The notes below the pieces were generated by a model. It had not been told where the DNA came from and did no database searches. It was given only the letters and a program-made list of their open reading frames with translations. A stretch of DNA of 64,000 bases from Pseudolabrys sp. (GTDB taxonomy: Bacteria > Pseudomonadota > Alphaproteobacteria > Rhizobiales > Xanthobacteraceae): assembly GCA_029980465.1 (NCBI GenBank), contig JARYIJ010000001.1, forward strand, positions 2,491,501 to 2,555,500. Direction: 5' to 3'. Of the stretch, positions 26,133 to 33,414 are shown in pieces. The position numbers and the translations under genes are program-made. The stretch's first letter is position 1; each line of letters begins with the position of its first letter.

Positions 26133-26783
26133 ATGATTTTCCGCCTCAAGCTCATTGTGCTGGCCTTTCTGGCAGCTGCCGCCGTGGCGCCGCGCGCCGA
26201 GGCCCATCCGCACGTCTGGGTCACCTTCCACACCCAGCTTGTCTACGACAAAGCCGGGCAACTGACCGGCATCCGTCACGAATGGGCGTTCGACGACATG
26301 TTTTCGGTGTTCGCGACGCAGGGCATCGACAGCAAGGAAAAAGGCAAGTTCACCCGCGAGGAACTGGCGCCGCTCGCCGAGGTCAACGTCACTTCGCTCA
26401 AGGAATACGACTATTTCACCTTCGTGAAGGCGGATGGCAAGACGGTCGCGCTGACCGATCCGGCCAAGGGCACATACTGGCTCACCTTCGAGGATTCGAT
26501 CCTCACCCTGCATTTCACGCTGCCGCTCAAGCATCCGGTCAAGGCGCATAACCTGTCGGTCGACGTGTACGATCCCTCGATTTTCGTCGATTTCGAATTC
26601 GCCAAGAAGGACCCGGTGGCGCTCGACGGCGCGCCGCCCGGCTGCACGCTGACGACCGGGCTGCCGCGCCAGCTGACGACGGCGGAGGCCCAGGCGCTCA
26701 GCCAAATTCCGGCCGACGTGCAGAACACGACGATGGTGTTCGGCGACCAGATGGCCAACAAGATTTTGGTGACGTGTCCTTGA
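26133..26783 (+). CDS. DUF1007 periplasmic protein linked to nickel/cobalt transport
   Basis: A 216-residue exported protein. A signal peptide covers about 24 residues (LIVLAFLAAAAVAPRAEA), followed directly by the family hallmark HPHVWVTFHTQLVYD, whose histidines at the mature N-terminus are suited to bind metal. DUF1007 proteins are commonly encoded beside NicO/RcnA-type nickel-cobalt transporters, as here: the transporter gene starts 43 bases downstream. It is likely an accessory metal-binding component; transport direction is not known. Confidence 0.88.
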   Translation: MIFRLKLIVLAFLAAAAVAPRAEAHPHVWVTFHTQLVYDKAGQLTGIRHEWAFDDMFSVFATQGIDSKEKGKFTREELAPLAEVNVTSLKEYDYFTFVKADGKTVALTDPAKGTYWLTFEDSILTLHFTLPLKHPVKAHNLSVDVYDPSIFVDFEFAKKDPVALDGAPPGCTLTTGLPRQLTTAEAQALSQIPADVQNTTMVFGDQMANKILVTCP

Positions 26784-26826
26784 TGTATGCCGTGGGGCGG
26801 CGCTTCGTCTCGAGCGGGAGATTCCA

Positions 26827-27954
26827 GTGAATGCCAAGCCTCCTGTCGTCCCCGCGCAGGCGGGGCCCCATACGCCGTGCCGCCTCGATAAGCTGCGGAG
26901 TATGGGTCCCGGCTCTCGCTGGCGCCCGGCCGGGACGACCTCAATCTTTACCGGCAGTGCGGTCTGCGCGTTGGTCGTATTGCTGGCGTTGACCGCACTC
27001 GACCCGGCGTACGCGCAATTCGGAGTCGGAATTCCGAAAGGCTATGGGCCGGTCGGCGGCTTCGCCGGGTGGATCCTCCAGTATCAGGCGCAGTTCTACC
27101 GCATGCTGTCCGGCGCGATCCGCGCGGCGAAAACGGACGGCAGCGCCGCCACTACGCTGATGGCCATCTCGTTCGCCTACGGCATCTTTCATGCCGCGGG
27201 GCCGGGCCATGGCAAGGCGGTGATCTCGTCCTATCTCGTCGCCAACGACGAGACCTGGAAGCGCGGCATCGTGCTGTCGTTCGCGGCGGCGGTCGTGCAG
27301 GCCTTCACCGCGATCGTCATTGTCGCCATCGCCGCCGTCATCCTCGGCGCCACCGCGCACGTCATGGGCGTGACGGTGCGCGTCGTCGAGATGGTCGGCT
27401 ACGCACTGATCATCCTGATCGGGCTGCGCCTGCTCTGGGTGAAGGGCCGCGCCTTCCTCAAGTTATGGCGGGCCGAGCGGGAGGAGGCGCATCATGAGTA
27501 TCACCAGGACCATGCTCATCACGGTCACTCGCACGATCACCACCACGGTCATGACGACGACGGCCACGCCTGGGGTCATGCCCATGCGCCGGAGCCGTCC
27601 GAGTTGAAGGGCCGTGACTGGCTCAAGCGTGGCCTGTCGGCGGTCATCGCGGTCGGGTTGCGGCCCTGCTCGGGCGCGATCATCGTGCTGGTGTTCGCGC
27701 TGTCGCAGGGCCTGTTCTGGATCGGCGTCGCCTCGACCGTGGTGATGGGGCTCGGCACCGCGATCACCGTCGCGACCATCGCCACGCTGGCAGTCGCGGC
27801 GCGCGGCGCCGCTTCGCGCTTCGCCAAGACGAAGCCCGGCGCCAGCATGCTGTTTCTGCGCGGCATCGAGGTGGCCGCCGCATGCGCCATCATCCTGTTC
27901 GGCGTGGCGCTGCTCACCGGCTACATGATGACGGAGCAGTTGGTGGGAGTGTAG
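26827..27954 (+). CDS. NicO/RcnA-type nickel/cobalt transporter
   Basis: A 375-residue membrane protein. Characteristic segments are FAYGIFHAAGPGHGKAVISS (the HxxGPGHGK signature), a cytosolic His/Asp-rich loop of about 30 residues near 220-252, and VGLRPCSGAIIVLVFAL. It moves Ni or Co ions; RcnA relatives export them. The GTG start follows GGGAG by 6 bases. Codons about 7-37 are made of a palindromic repeat (26845-26939), and the true signal-like helix starts only at about residue 39 (SIFTGSAVCALVVLLALTAL). Its proximity to cobalt-type nitrile hydratase suggests cobalt as substrate. Confidence 0.88.
   Translation: MNAKPPVVPAQAGPHTPCRLDKLRSMGPGSRWRPAGTTSIFTGSAVCALVVLLALTALDPAYAQFGVGIPKGYGPVGGFAGWILQYQAQFYRMLSGAIRAAKTDGSAATTLMAISFAYGIFHAAGPGHGKAVISSYLVANDETWKRGIVLSFAAAVVQAFTAIVIVAIAAVILGATAHVMGVTVRVVEMVGYALIILIGLRLLWVKGRAFLKLWRAEREEAHHEYHQDHAHHGHSHDHHHGHDDDGHAWGHAHAPEPSELKGRDWLKRGLSAVIAVGLRPCSGAIIVLVFALSQGLFWIGVASTVVMGLGTAITVATIATLAVAARGAASRFAKTKPGASMLFLRGIEVAAACAIILFGVALLTGYMMTEQLVGV
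26845..26939. repeat. Palindromic repeat inside the N-terminal coding region of the Ni/Co transporter
   Basis: GTCGTCCC at the left is inverted as GGGACGAC at the right, with CCCATAC / GTATGGG inner arms. It is translated in frame as part of the transporter's N-terminus. Confidence 0.75.
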
Positions 27955-27958
27955 TGCT

Positions 27959-28020
27959 CTTGTCCCGGGCGCAGCGCAGCGTGAGCGAAGCGAAACGGTG
28001 CGCTGCAGAACCGGGACAAG
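27959..28020. repeat. Palindromic repeat, family A (short copy 4)
   Basis: CTTGTCCCGG and CCGGGACAAG form a perfect 10-bp terminal inverted repeat around GCAGCGCAGC...GTGCGCTGC. It lies between the convergent transporter and nitrile hydratase accessory genes. Confidence 0.82.
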
Positions 28021-28045
28021 TCACCTTGTCAGTTGCCGGCCTCCA

Positions 28046-28438
28046 TCACACAAAGTCGGCGGGCTGCAGCACGATCGGCTTGCCGTGCGGGGTGCGGTCG
28101 CAGGCATGGTCCCACGCATCGTGGTAGCGCTTGAGCGTTGCGGCGTCGGTGACGTTCTTCTCCGCCACCATGCGCTCCAGCGCGTTGAGCCAATGCTGGT
28201 AGTAAGTCTCGCCGGTGTCGGGATCGCCCGCCGCCTGTGCGCGCTTGATCTCGTCCGCCAGCGTCGCCGCCCATTCCGGCCAGGTGAACAGGCCGCGGTC
28301 GTAGAGCGCCAGCGTCATGGCGAAGGCCTGCGCCTCCCACGGCTCGCGGAACACCGGGCCGGCTTCGTCCTGCGGGATACCGGGCACATGCTGCGCGGCG
28401 TATTTTGCTGAATGGCTTTCCACTATTTCCCCGCTCAT
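28046..28438 (-). CDS. Nitrile hydratase accessory protein
   Basis: A 130-residue protein of the small nitrile hydratase accessory/activator family, related to the N-terminal half of the beta subunit and thought to help load cobalt into the alpha subunit. Typical features are PVFREPWEAQAFAMTLALYDRGLFTWPEWA (about 28-57, quoted in part: FREPWEAQAFAM) and YYQHWLNALERMV. The annotated ATG lies within a palindromic repeat with no spaced ribosome binding site. GTG 28423, preceded by GGGGAAATA, is an alternative start that removes five residues. Third gene of the alpha-beta-accessory set. Confidence 0.9.
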   Translation of the reverse strand: MSGEIVESHSAKYAAQHVPGIPQDEAGPVFREPWEAQAFAMTLALYDRGLFTWPEWAATLADEIKRAQAAGDPDTGETYYQHWLNALERMVAEKNVTDAATLKRYHDAWDHACDRTPHGKPIVLQPADFV

Positions 28439-28506
28439 CCCCGCGGAAGCGGGGACCCAGAGTCGTAAAAAGAAAGAGCTGGATTCCCGCTTTCGCGGGA
28501 ATGAGC
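28433..28506. repeat. Palindromic repeat, family E, between accessory and beta-subunit genes
   Basis: GCTCATCCCCGCGGAAGCGG at the left and its near-inverse CCCGCTTTCGCGGGAATGAGC at the right. The left end covers the start codon of the accessory gene. Confidence 0.78.
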
Positions 28507-28526
28507 GAAAGAGATCACGCTGCCCA

Positions 28527-29186
28527 TTACATTTTCTCCAGATACGGCTCGAACGCCTCGATCGACACCTTCAACGTCGGGTCGGCGTCGTCGCCCCACA
28601 GCTCGCGGGCGTCGAACACCACGGTGTAGAGCCACTGCGGATGCTCGCCCTGACCCTGCGCGCTGGTGTCCGGATAGACGTGGCAGCCGTTGATGCGCTC
28701 GACGATGCCGGCATGGCCGCGCACATAGCGCGGCAGGCGGGTGTGCGTCACCGGGTTGATGTTCCTGGCGCGCACGCGCTCGCCGATCTCGAAGGCCGCC
28801 GGCTTCGGCGGCTCGCGGCCGAAGCTGCCGCGGACCGCGATGCGCTTGATGTCGTCGAGCGTGAACTTGCCGCGCGGCAGCGGCTTGGTCTCGCGCAGCG
28901 AACGGCCGGCGGCGATCTCGTCGGCGCCGACAAAGCCGCGCTCGACGACCTGTTTCTCGATGGCGAGAAACCATTTCCGGTAATACGAGCTGGTGAGATA
29001 GACCTCGGGCGGTAGCGACTCGCGGCCGAACCGCTGCATGTCGATGTTGATGCCGCCGTTCGCGCCCATCACGCGCGTGATCGCCATCACGCGCGCTTCC
29101 CAATCCTCGTGGAAGGTCGGCTCGTTCTGCTCGACTTCGACCTTGCCGAAGCCGTCCATGCCGCCCATGTCATGAATTCCGTTCAT
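28527..29186 (-). CDS. nthB: Nitrile hydratase beta subunit
   Basis: A 219-residue subunit that pairs with the alpha chain to hydrate nitriles to amides in the cytosol. It starts with the family's MNGIHDMGGMDGFG and contains YYRKWFLAIEKQV (about 68-80) and FEIGERVRARNINPVTHTRL, the beta-barrel domain. Length is normal. The start region is tandemly duplicated: a second, 32-bp-shifted copy upstream opens an 11-codon ORF whose stop overlaps this ATG (see the leader ORF). The true start itself lacks an SD sequence. Confidence 0.94.
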   Translation of the reverse strand: MNGIHDMGGMDGFGKVEVEQNEPTFHEDWEARVMAITRVMGANGGINIDMQRFGRESLPPEVYLTSSYYRKWFLAIEKQVVERGFVGADEIAAGRSLRETKPLPRGKFTLDDIKRIAVRGSFGREPPKPAAFEIGERVRARNINPVTHTRLPRYVRGHAGIVERINGCHVYPDTSAQGQGEHPQWLYTVVFDARELWGDDADPTLKVSIEAFEPYLEKM

Positions 29187-29221
29187 GACAAAACAACCAT
29201 GTCATGAATCCCGTTCATGAC
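29165..29221. repeat. Tandem 25-bp duplication at the nthB start
   Basis: Bases 29165-29189 and 29197-29221 are identical except for one base, with 7 bases between (period 32 bp). Each holds an ATG followed by the first codons of nthB. Confidence 0.95.
29183..29218 (-). CDS. 11-codon leader ORF upstream of nthB
   Basis: The duplicated start gives MNGIHDMVVLS followed by TGA. It has the SD-like GAGG 6 bases before its ATG (29218), and its stop codon overlaps the nthB ATG as ATGA. Translation of nthB could therefore depend on reinitiation after this ORF. Expression is not shown. Confidence 0.5.
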   Translation of the reverse strand: MNGIHDMVVLS

Positions 29222-29228
29222 GCGCCTC

Positions 29229-29345
29229 GTTCACCTCTCCCGGCAAGCGGGAAGAGGTCGCCTTTCGAACGCAGTGAGAAAGTCTGGTGAGGAGGCGTCG
29301 CCGTAGCATGCTGACGCACCTCCTCACCCGGCTCCGTCTGGATTT
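29229..29345. repeat. Intergenic palindromic repeat (family G) between nthB and nthA
   Basis: CACCTCTCCCGGCAAGCGGGAAGAGGTCG forms a hairpin (arms CCTCTCCCG / CGGGAAGAGG), followed by GGTGAGGAGGCG and its inverse CGCCTCCTCAC-like CACCTCCTCACC. Similar elements are at 49442 and 53191. A further palindromic tail with GGGTTCGCTCGC runs to about 29380. Confidence 0.65.
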
Positions 29346-29390
29346 CGGGTTCGCTCGCTGTGCTCGCACCCCCGAATGACAAATAAAAGT

Positions 29391-30017
29391 TCACGACTTC
29401 AACTCCGCCGGATTCTTCGGCAGGCCGGTGCCGATCATCGAGTCGCGCGTGACCAGCTCGGCGAGCTTGTCCTCGCTCCAGCCACCGGTGCCGGCCGGCC
29501 GCATCGGCAAAACGAGGAAGCGCGTCTCGGCGGTCGAGTCCCACACGCGGATTTCCGTGTCCTGCGGCAGCGTCACGCCGAAATCGGCGAGCACGCCGCG
29601 CGGGTCCTTGACCGCGCGCGAGCGGTAGGGCGCCGCCTTGTACCAGACCGGCGGCAAGCCGAGCATTTCCCACGGGTAGCAGGAGCACAACGTGCACACG
29701 ACCATGTTGTGGCGCTGCGGCGTGTTCTCGACCGCGATCAGGTGATCGCCGACGCGGCTGACGTGGCCGAGCGTGCCGATCGCCCTGGAGGCGTCGTCGA
29801 GCAGCGCCTTTTTGAACGCCGGATCGGTCCAGGCCTTGGCGACGACCTTGGCGCCGTTGCGCGGGCCGATCTTGGTCTCGTAGGTCTCGACGATGGCGTC
29901 GAGCGCGGCCGGCTCGACGTAGCCCTTCTCGGTCAGGATGGTCTCGAGCGCGCGGATGCGAAGCTGCATCTCCGACAGCTCGGAATGGTCGTGGTCGTGG
30001 TGATGGTCGTGTGCCAT
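29391..30017 (-). CDS. nthA: Nitrile hydratase alpha subunit, cobalt type
   Basis: A 208-residue catalytic subunit. The metal-binding claw is [10 protein letters not shown], with C108, C111 and C113 coordinating the metal through post-translationally oxidised cysteines. Threonine at 109 is the mark of cobalt enzymes (iron enzymes have Ser). The N-terminus carries a short HHHDHDH run that is unusual and might assist metal loading. Gene order on the strand is alpha, beta, accessory, each separated by repeats. No amidase gene is present in the window. Confidence 0.95.
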   Translation of the reverse strand: MAHDHHHDHDHSELSEMQLRIRALETILTEKGYVEPAALDAIVETYETKIGPRNGAKVVAKAWTDPAFKKALLDDASRAIGTLGHVSRVGDHLIAVENTPQRHNMVVCTLCSCYPWEMLGLPPVWYKAAPYRSRAVKDPRGVLADFGVTLPQDTEIRVWDSTAETRFLVLPMRPAGTGGWSEDKLAELVTRDSMIGTGLPKNPAELKS

Positions 30018-30031
30018 GACATCAAGATTAC

Positions 30032-30205
30032 GTCATTCCGGGGCGCGGGCGAAAGCCCGCGAACCCGGAATCCATATCTGCAAGCGCATCAGCTATGCTC
30101 CGCACGCGCCACAATGGACCCTCCGGATGGCTATGGATTCCGGGTCCGCGCCATAGCGCGTCGAAGACGCGCGTGACCGCGCTGACGGCGGCGTCCCGGA
30201 ATGAC
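30032..30205. repeat. Palindromic repeat, family B (copy 2)
   Basis: GTCATTCCGG and CCGGAATGAC ends as in copy 1, with GAACCCGGAATCC / GGATTCCGGGTC inside. It contains the nested module (30149-30187) also seen in families A and H. Confidence 0.85.
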
Positions 30206-30208
30206 AGA

Positions 30209-30709
30209 ATGGAACGACTTGCCAATGCCATCGACCGCCTGACCGCCGCCATTGGCCGCGGCGCGGCCTGGCTCGTCCTGGTGATCGTCGTCCTGCAATT
30301 CGCGCTGGTGGTGGCGCGCTACGTCTTCGCGCTCGGCTCGATCCGCCTCGACGAGACGGTGATGTATGCCCATGCCGGGCTGTTCCTGCTGGCGGCGGCA
30401 TGGACGCTGCAGGCCGGCGGCCACGTCCGCGTCGACGTGTTCTATGCCGAGGCCTCGCCGCGCGCCAAGGCGTGGATCGACCTGACCGGCACGGTCGTCT
30501 TCCTGCTGCCGTTCGCCGCCGCGGTGTTCTGGCTGTCCTTGCCTTACGTGCGCATGTCCTGGGCCGTGCTCGAGCGCTCGCCGGAAGCGAGCGGCCTGCC
30601 GTTCGTCTATCTGCTCAAGACATTGATCCCGGTGTTCGCCGTGCTGATGGCGCTGCAGGGCTTTGCGCAGGCGGTGCGGGCCTGCGAGACGTTGCGACAT
30701 GCTCCCTGA
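30209..30709 (+). CDS. TRAP transporter small permease, DctQ family
   Basis: A 166-residue inner-membrane protein with four hydrophobic segments, which supports the large subunit of a DctPQM-type secondary importer for organic acids. RYVF...IRLDETVMYAHAG near 34-56 is the DctQ-type loop after the first helix. The ATG lies 4 bases after the end of a repeat element; earlier in-frame starts fall in the repeat and are rejected. It overlaps dctM by 11 bases. No receptor gene lies next to the pair; a DctP-like gene is 3.3 kb downstream. Confidence 0.9.
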   Translation: MERLANAIDRLTAAIGRGAAWLVLVIVVLQFALVVARYVFALGSIRLDETVMYAHAGLFLLAAAWTLQAGGHVRVDVFYAEASPRAKAWIDLTGTVVFLLPFAAAVFWLSLPYVRMSWAVLERSPEASGLPFVYLLKTLIPVFAVLMALQGFAQAVRACETLRHAP

Positions 30710-32066
30710 TCTCCTCGCCATCTTCATGGTCGTCGCAGTGATCGCCGCGCTGATGGCCGGTTATCCGGTGGCGCTGACGCTGGCCGGTGTGTCGCTGATC
30801 GTCGCCGCGGTCGGCCACGCCACCGGCGCGATGGGGCTCGGCATTCTCGGCGCGCTGCCGCAGCGCATCTACGGCGTCATGGTCAACCAGACGCTGCTGG
30901 CGATCCCGCTGTTCATCTTCATGGGCGTGATGCTGGAGCGCTCTGCGATCGCCGAGGCGCTGCTCGAGCGCATGGGCCGGATGTTCGGCCGCCTGCGCGG
31001 CGGGCTCGGCATCTCGGTCATCCTGGTCGGCGCGCTGCTGGCGGCCTCCACCGGTATCGTCGGCGCGACCGCGGTGGCGATGGGGCTCATCATGCTGCCC
31101 GCCATGACGCGCCACGGCTACGACAGGCGGCTCGCCGCCGGCACGGTCGCCGCCTCGGCCACCTTGGCGCAGATCATTCCGCCGTCGACCGTGCTGATCG
31201 TGCTCGGCGACGCGCTCAACACGGCGTACCAGTCGGCGCAGCTCGCGCAGGGCAACTTCGCGCCCAACGTCGTGTCCGTCAGCGACCTGTTCGCCGCGGC
31301 CATCGTGCCGGGCGTGCTGCTGGTGGCGCTCTACATTGCATTCGTCGCCATCGTGGCGTGGCTCTATCCGAAGGCCGCGCCCGCCGTCGCGTCACGCGAC
31401 GAGTCCGGGACCGGCCTCGTCGAGGCCCTGGTCGCGCCGCTCGCCCTGATCGTCGCGGTGCTCGGCTCGATCCTCGGCGGCGTCGCGACGCCGACCGAGG
31501 CGGCGTCGGTCGGCGCGGTCGGCGCCATCCTGCTCGCGGCGCGCAAGGCGCCGTTGTCGCGGCTGATCGTGCCGGTGATGCGCAAGACCGCGCAGATCAA
31601 CAGCATGATCTTCCTGATCCTGATCGGCGCCACTCTGTTCAGCCTGGTGTTCCGCGCGCTGCGCGGCGACCTCATGGTCGAGCATGCGCTGACCGTGCTG
31701 CCCGGCGGCACCGGCGGCGCGGTGCTCATCGTGATGCTCGCCGTCTTCCTGCTCGGCTTCGTGATGGACGCGTTCGAGATCGTGTTCGTCGTGGTGCCGA
31801 TCGTCGCGCCGGCGCTTTTGAAAATGCCGGGCGTCGATCCCGACTGGCTCGGCATCATGATCGCGGTCAACCTGCAGACGAGCTACATGCACCCGCCGCT
31901 CGGGCCGACCTTGTTCTATCTGCGCGGCGTGGCGCCGCCGGAGATCACGACGCGGCATATCTATGCCGGCATCGTGCCGTTCGTCGTCATCCAACTCGTC
32001 ACGTTGGCGGTGCTGTGGTTCGTGCCGCAGCTCGCGACCGCGCTGCCGCACGCACTCTATCGTTAG
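30699..32066 (+). CDS. TRAP transporter large permease, DctM family
   Basis: A 455-residue protein with about 12 hydrophobic segments forming the transport channel. Conserved parts are MAGYPVALTLAGVS near the N-terminus, IPLFIFMGVMLERS (about 70-83), the AATIPPS-like TLAQIIPPSTVLIVLGD loop, and LQTSYMHPPLGPTLFYLRG near the C-terminus. It starts inside the end of dctQ, as is usual for coupled TRAP permease genes. Its stop overlaps the convergent dgkA stop by 4 bases. Substrate unknown, probably a carboxylate. Confidence 0.93.
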   Translation: MLPDLLAIFMVVAVIAALMAGYPVALTLAGVSLIVAAVGHATGAMGLGILGALPQRIYGVMVNQTLLAIPLFIFMGVMLERSAIAEALLERMGRMFGRLRGGLGISVILVGALLAASTGIVGATAVAMGLIMLPAMTRHGYDRRLAAGTVAASATLAQIIPPSTVLIVLGDALNTAYQSAQLAQGNFAPNVVSVSDLFAAAIVPGVLLVALYIAFVAIVAWLYPKAAPAVASRDESGTGLVEALVAPLALIVAVLGSILGGVATPTEAASVGAVGAILLAARKAPLSRLIVPVMRKTAQINSMIFLILIGATLFSLVFRALRGDLMVEHALTVLPGGTGGAVLIVMLAVFLLGFVMDAFEIVFVVVPIVAPALLKMPGVDPDWLGIMIAVNLQTSYMHPPLGPTLFYLRGVAPPEITTRHIYAGIVPFVVIQLVTLAVLWFVPQLATALPHALYR

Positions 32067-32413
32067 GCCTGGAAGCGCACGACGAGCGCCCACAGCCACA
32101 CCGCGCCGGCCAGCAGCAGCGCGAGGCCGACCGCGGCGGAGCTGATGTCCTTGACCTGGCCGATCAGGGGATCGATGTCGCGGGTGACGCGGTCGCACAG
32201 TTTCTCGACGGCGGTGTTGAGCAGCTCGACCACCATGACGAACACCAGCGAGCCGACCAGCATGAGCCAGGTCGCGGCATTCGGGGCGAGGGCAAAGGCG
32301 ACCGGCACCGCGACGAGGAGGACGAACAGCTCCTGCCGGAAGGCTCGTTCGGACAGGGTCACCGTCCGCAAGCCGCTCCAGGTGTTCAACGTCGCGCGCC
32401 AGAGCCTGTCCAT
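32063..32413 (-). CDS. dgkA: Diacylglycerol kinase
   Basis: A 116-residue inner-membrane enzyme that phosphorylates diacylglycerol to phosphatidic acid, recycling lipid released when periplasmic glucans or lipid A are modified. There is an amphipathic N-terminus with three hydrophobic segments and the DgkA signature ELLNTAVEKLCDRV (about 63-76), containing the catalytic Glu/Asn pair. Length is normal. It is convergent with dctM and not part of that operon. Confidence 0.93.
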   Translation of the reverse strand: MDRLWRATLNTWSGLRTVTLSERAFRQELFVLLVAVPVAFALAPNAATWLMLVGSLVFVMVVELLNTAVEKLCDRVTRDIDPLIGQVKDISSAAVGLALLLAGAVWLWALVVRFQA

Positions 32414-32487
32414 GAGCCTGTCAATGGCTGGCTAGCCGTGTGTTGCCGCGGCTGGAAAACTACGGGCCGACGGTTTAGGAAAGCTGA

Positions 32488-33264
32488 ATGAAAGCAGCCG
32501 ATCTGTTTGACCTTCGTCATCGCGTCGCGCTGGTCACCGGCGCGTCGTCCGGGCTCGGCCAGCAATTCGCGCGCGCCCTGGCCGATAACGGCGCCGCCGT
32601 CGCGCTGGTCGCGCGGCGGGCCGACCGGCTGGCGGCGTTCAGGGACGAGCTCGAGAAGTCCGGCGCGCGGGCCATCGCCGTCGAAGCCGACGTCACCGAC
32701 CGCGCCGCCATGCTGCGTGCCTTCGACGAGGCGGAAAAGGCGTTCGGCACCGTCGACATCCTCGTCAACAATGCCGGCATCGCCCATGGCGGCCGCGCCG
32801 TCGAGATGGCGCCGGAAGACTGGCGCAAGGTGCTCGGCGTCAATCTCGACGCCGTGTTCTTCTGGGCGCAGGAGGCGGCGCGCCGCATGCTGGCGGCGAA
32901 CCGGAAGGGCTCGATCGTCAACATCGCCTCGGTGCTCGGCCTGATGGTCGCCAAAGGCGGCGCCGCTTACGCGGCCGCCAAGGCCGGCGTGGTGCAGACC
33001 ACCAAGGCGCTCGCGGTCGAGCTCGCCTTCAAGGGCGTGCGCGTCAACGCCATCGCGCCGGGCTGGTTCGTCACCGAGATGAACGACGACTACCTGATGA
33101 GCGACAAGGGCGCGGCGATCAAGCGCGAGATTCCGATGGGCCGCTTCGGCAATGCCGGCGATCTCGACGGCGCGCTGCTGCTGCTGGCGTCGGACGCCGG
33201 CGCCTACATCACCGGCGCCACCATCGTGGTCGACGGCGGCCAGGTGATCCAGATCAAGGGGTGA
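32488..33264 (+). CDS. Short-chain dehydrogenase/reductase (SDR)
   Basis: A 258-residue classical SDR. The cofactor motif TGASSGLGQ is near 17-25, NNAG near 93-96, the catalytic Ser in IVNIASVLG and the Tyr-Lys pair in YAAAKAG near 165-171. The end GATIVVDGGQ is typical. It would oxidise or reduce an alcohol or ketone with NAD(P)H. The following gene in the same direction encodes an acyl-CoA dehydrogenase, suggesting a shared role in acid or lipid catabolism, though a repeat lies between them. Confidence 0.93.
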   Translation: MKAADLFDLRHRVALVTGASSGLGQQFARALADNGAAVALVARRADRLAAFRDELEKSGARAIAVEADVTDRAAMLRAFDEAEKAFGTVDILVNNAGIAHGGRAVEMAPEDWRKVLGVNLDAVFFWAQEAARRMLAANRKGSIVNIASVLGLMVAKGGAAYAAAKAGVVQTTKALAVELAFKGVRVNAIAPGWFVTEMNDDYLMSDKGAAIKREIPMGRFGNAGDLDGALLLLASDAGAYITGATIVVDGGQVIQIKG

Positions 33265-33297
33265 TGGTGTGAGGCGGCGTACGCTAAATATTCAGCT

Positions 33298-33393
33298 GTC
33301 ATCATCCGCGGAAGCGGATGATTCAGTACGCTCAGCGCTTGCGAAGAATTGAAAACGCGGTGATTACTGGATGCCCGCTGTCGCGGGCATGAC
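33298..33393. repeat. Palindromic repeat, family E (copy 3)
   Basis: GTCATCATCCGCGGAAGCGG at the left; GCCCGCTGTCGCGGGCATGAC at the right; ATTCAGTA and TTACTGGAT inner arms. Confidence 0.78.
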
Positions 33394-33414
33394 AGCGGAG
33401 TGTGGACAAGCGCC

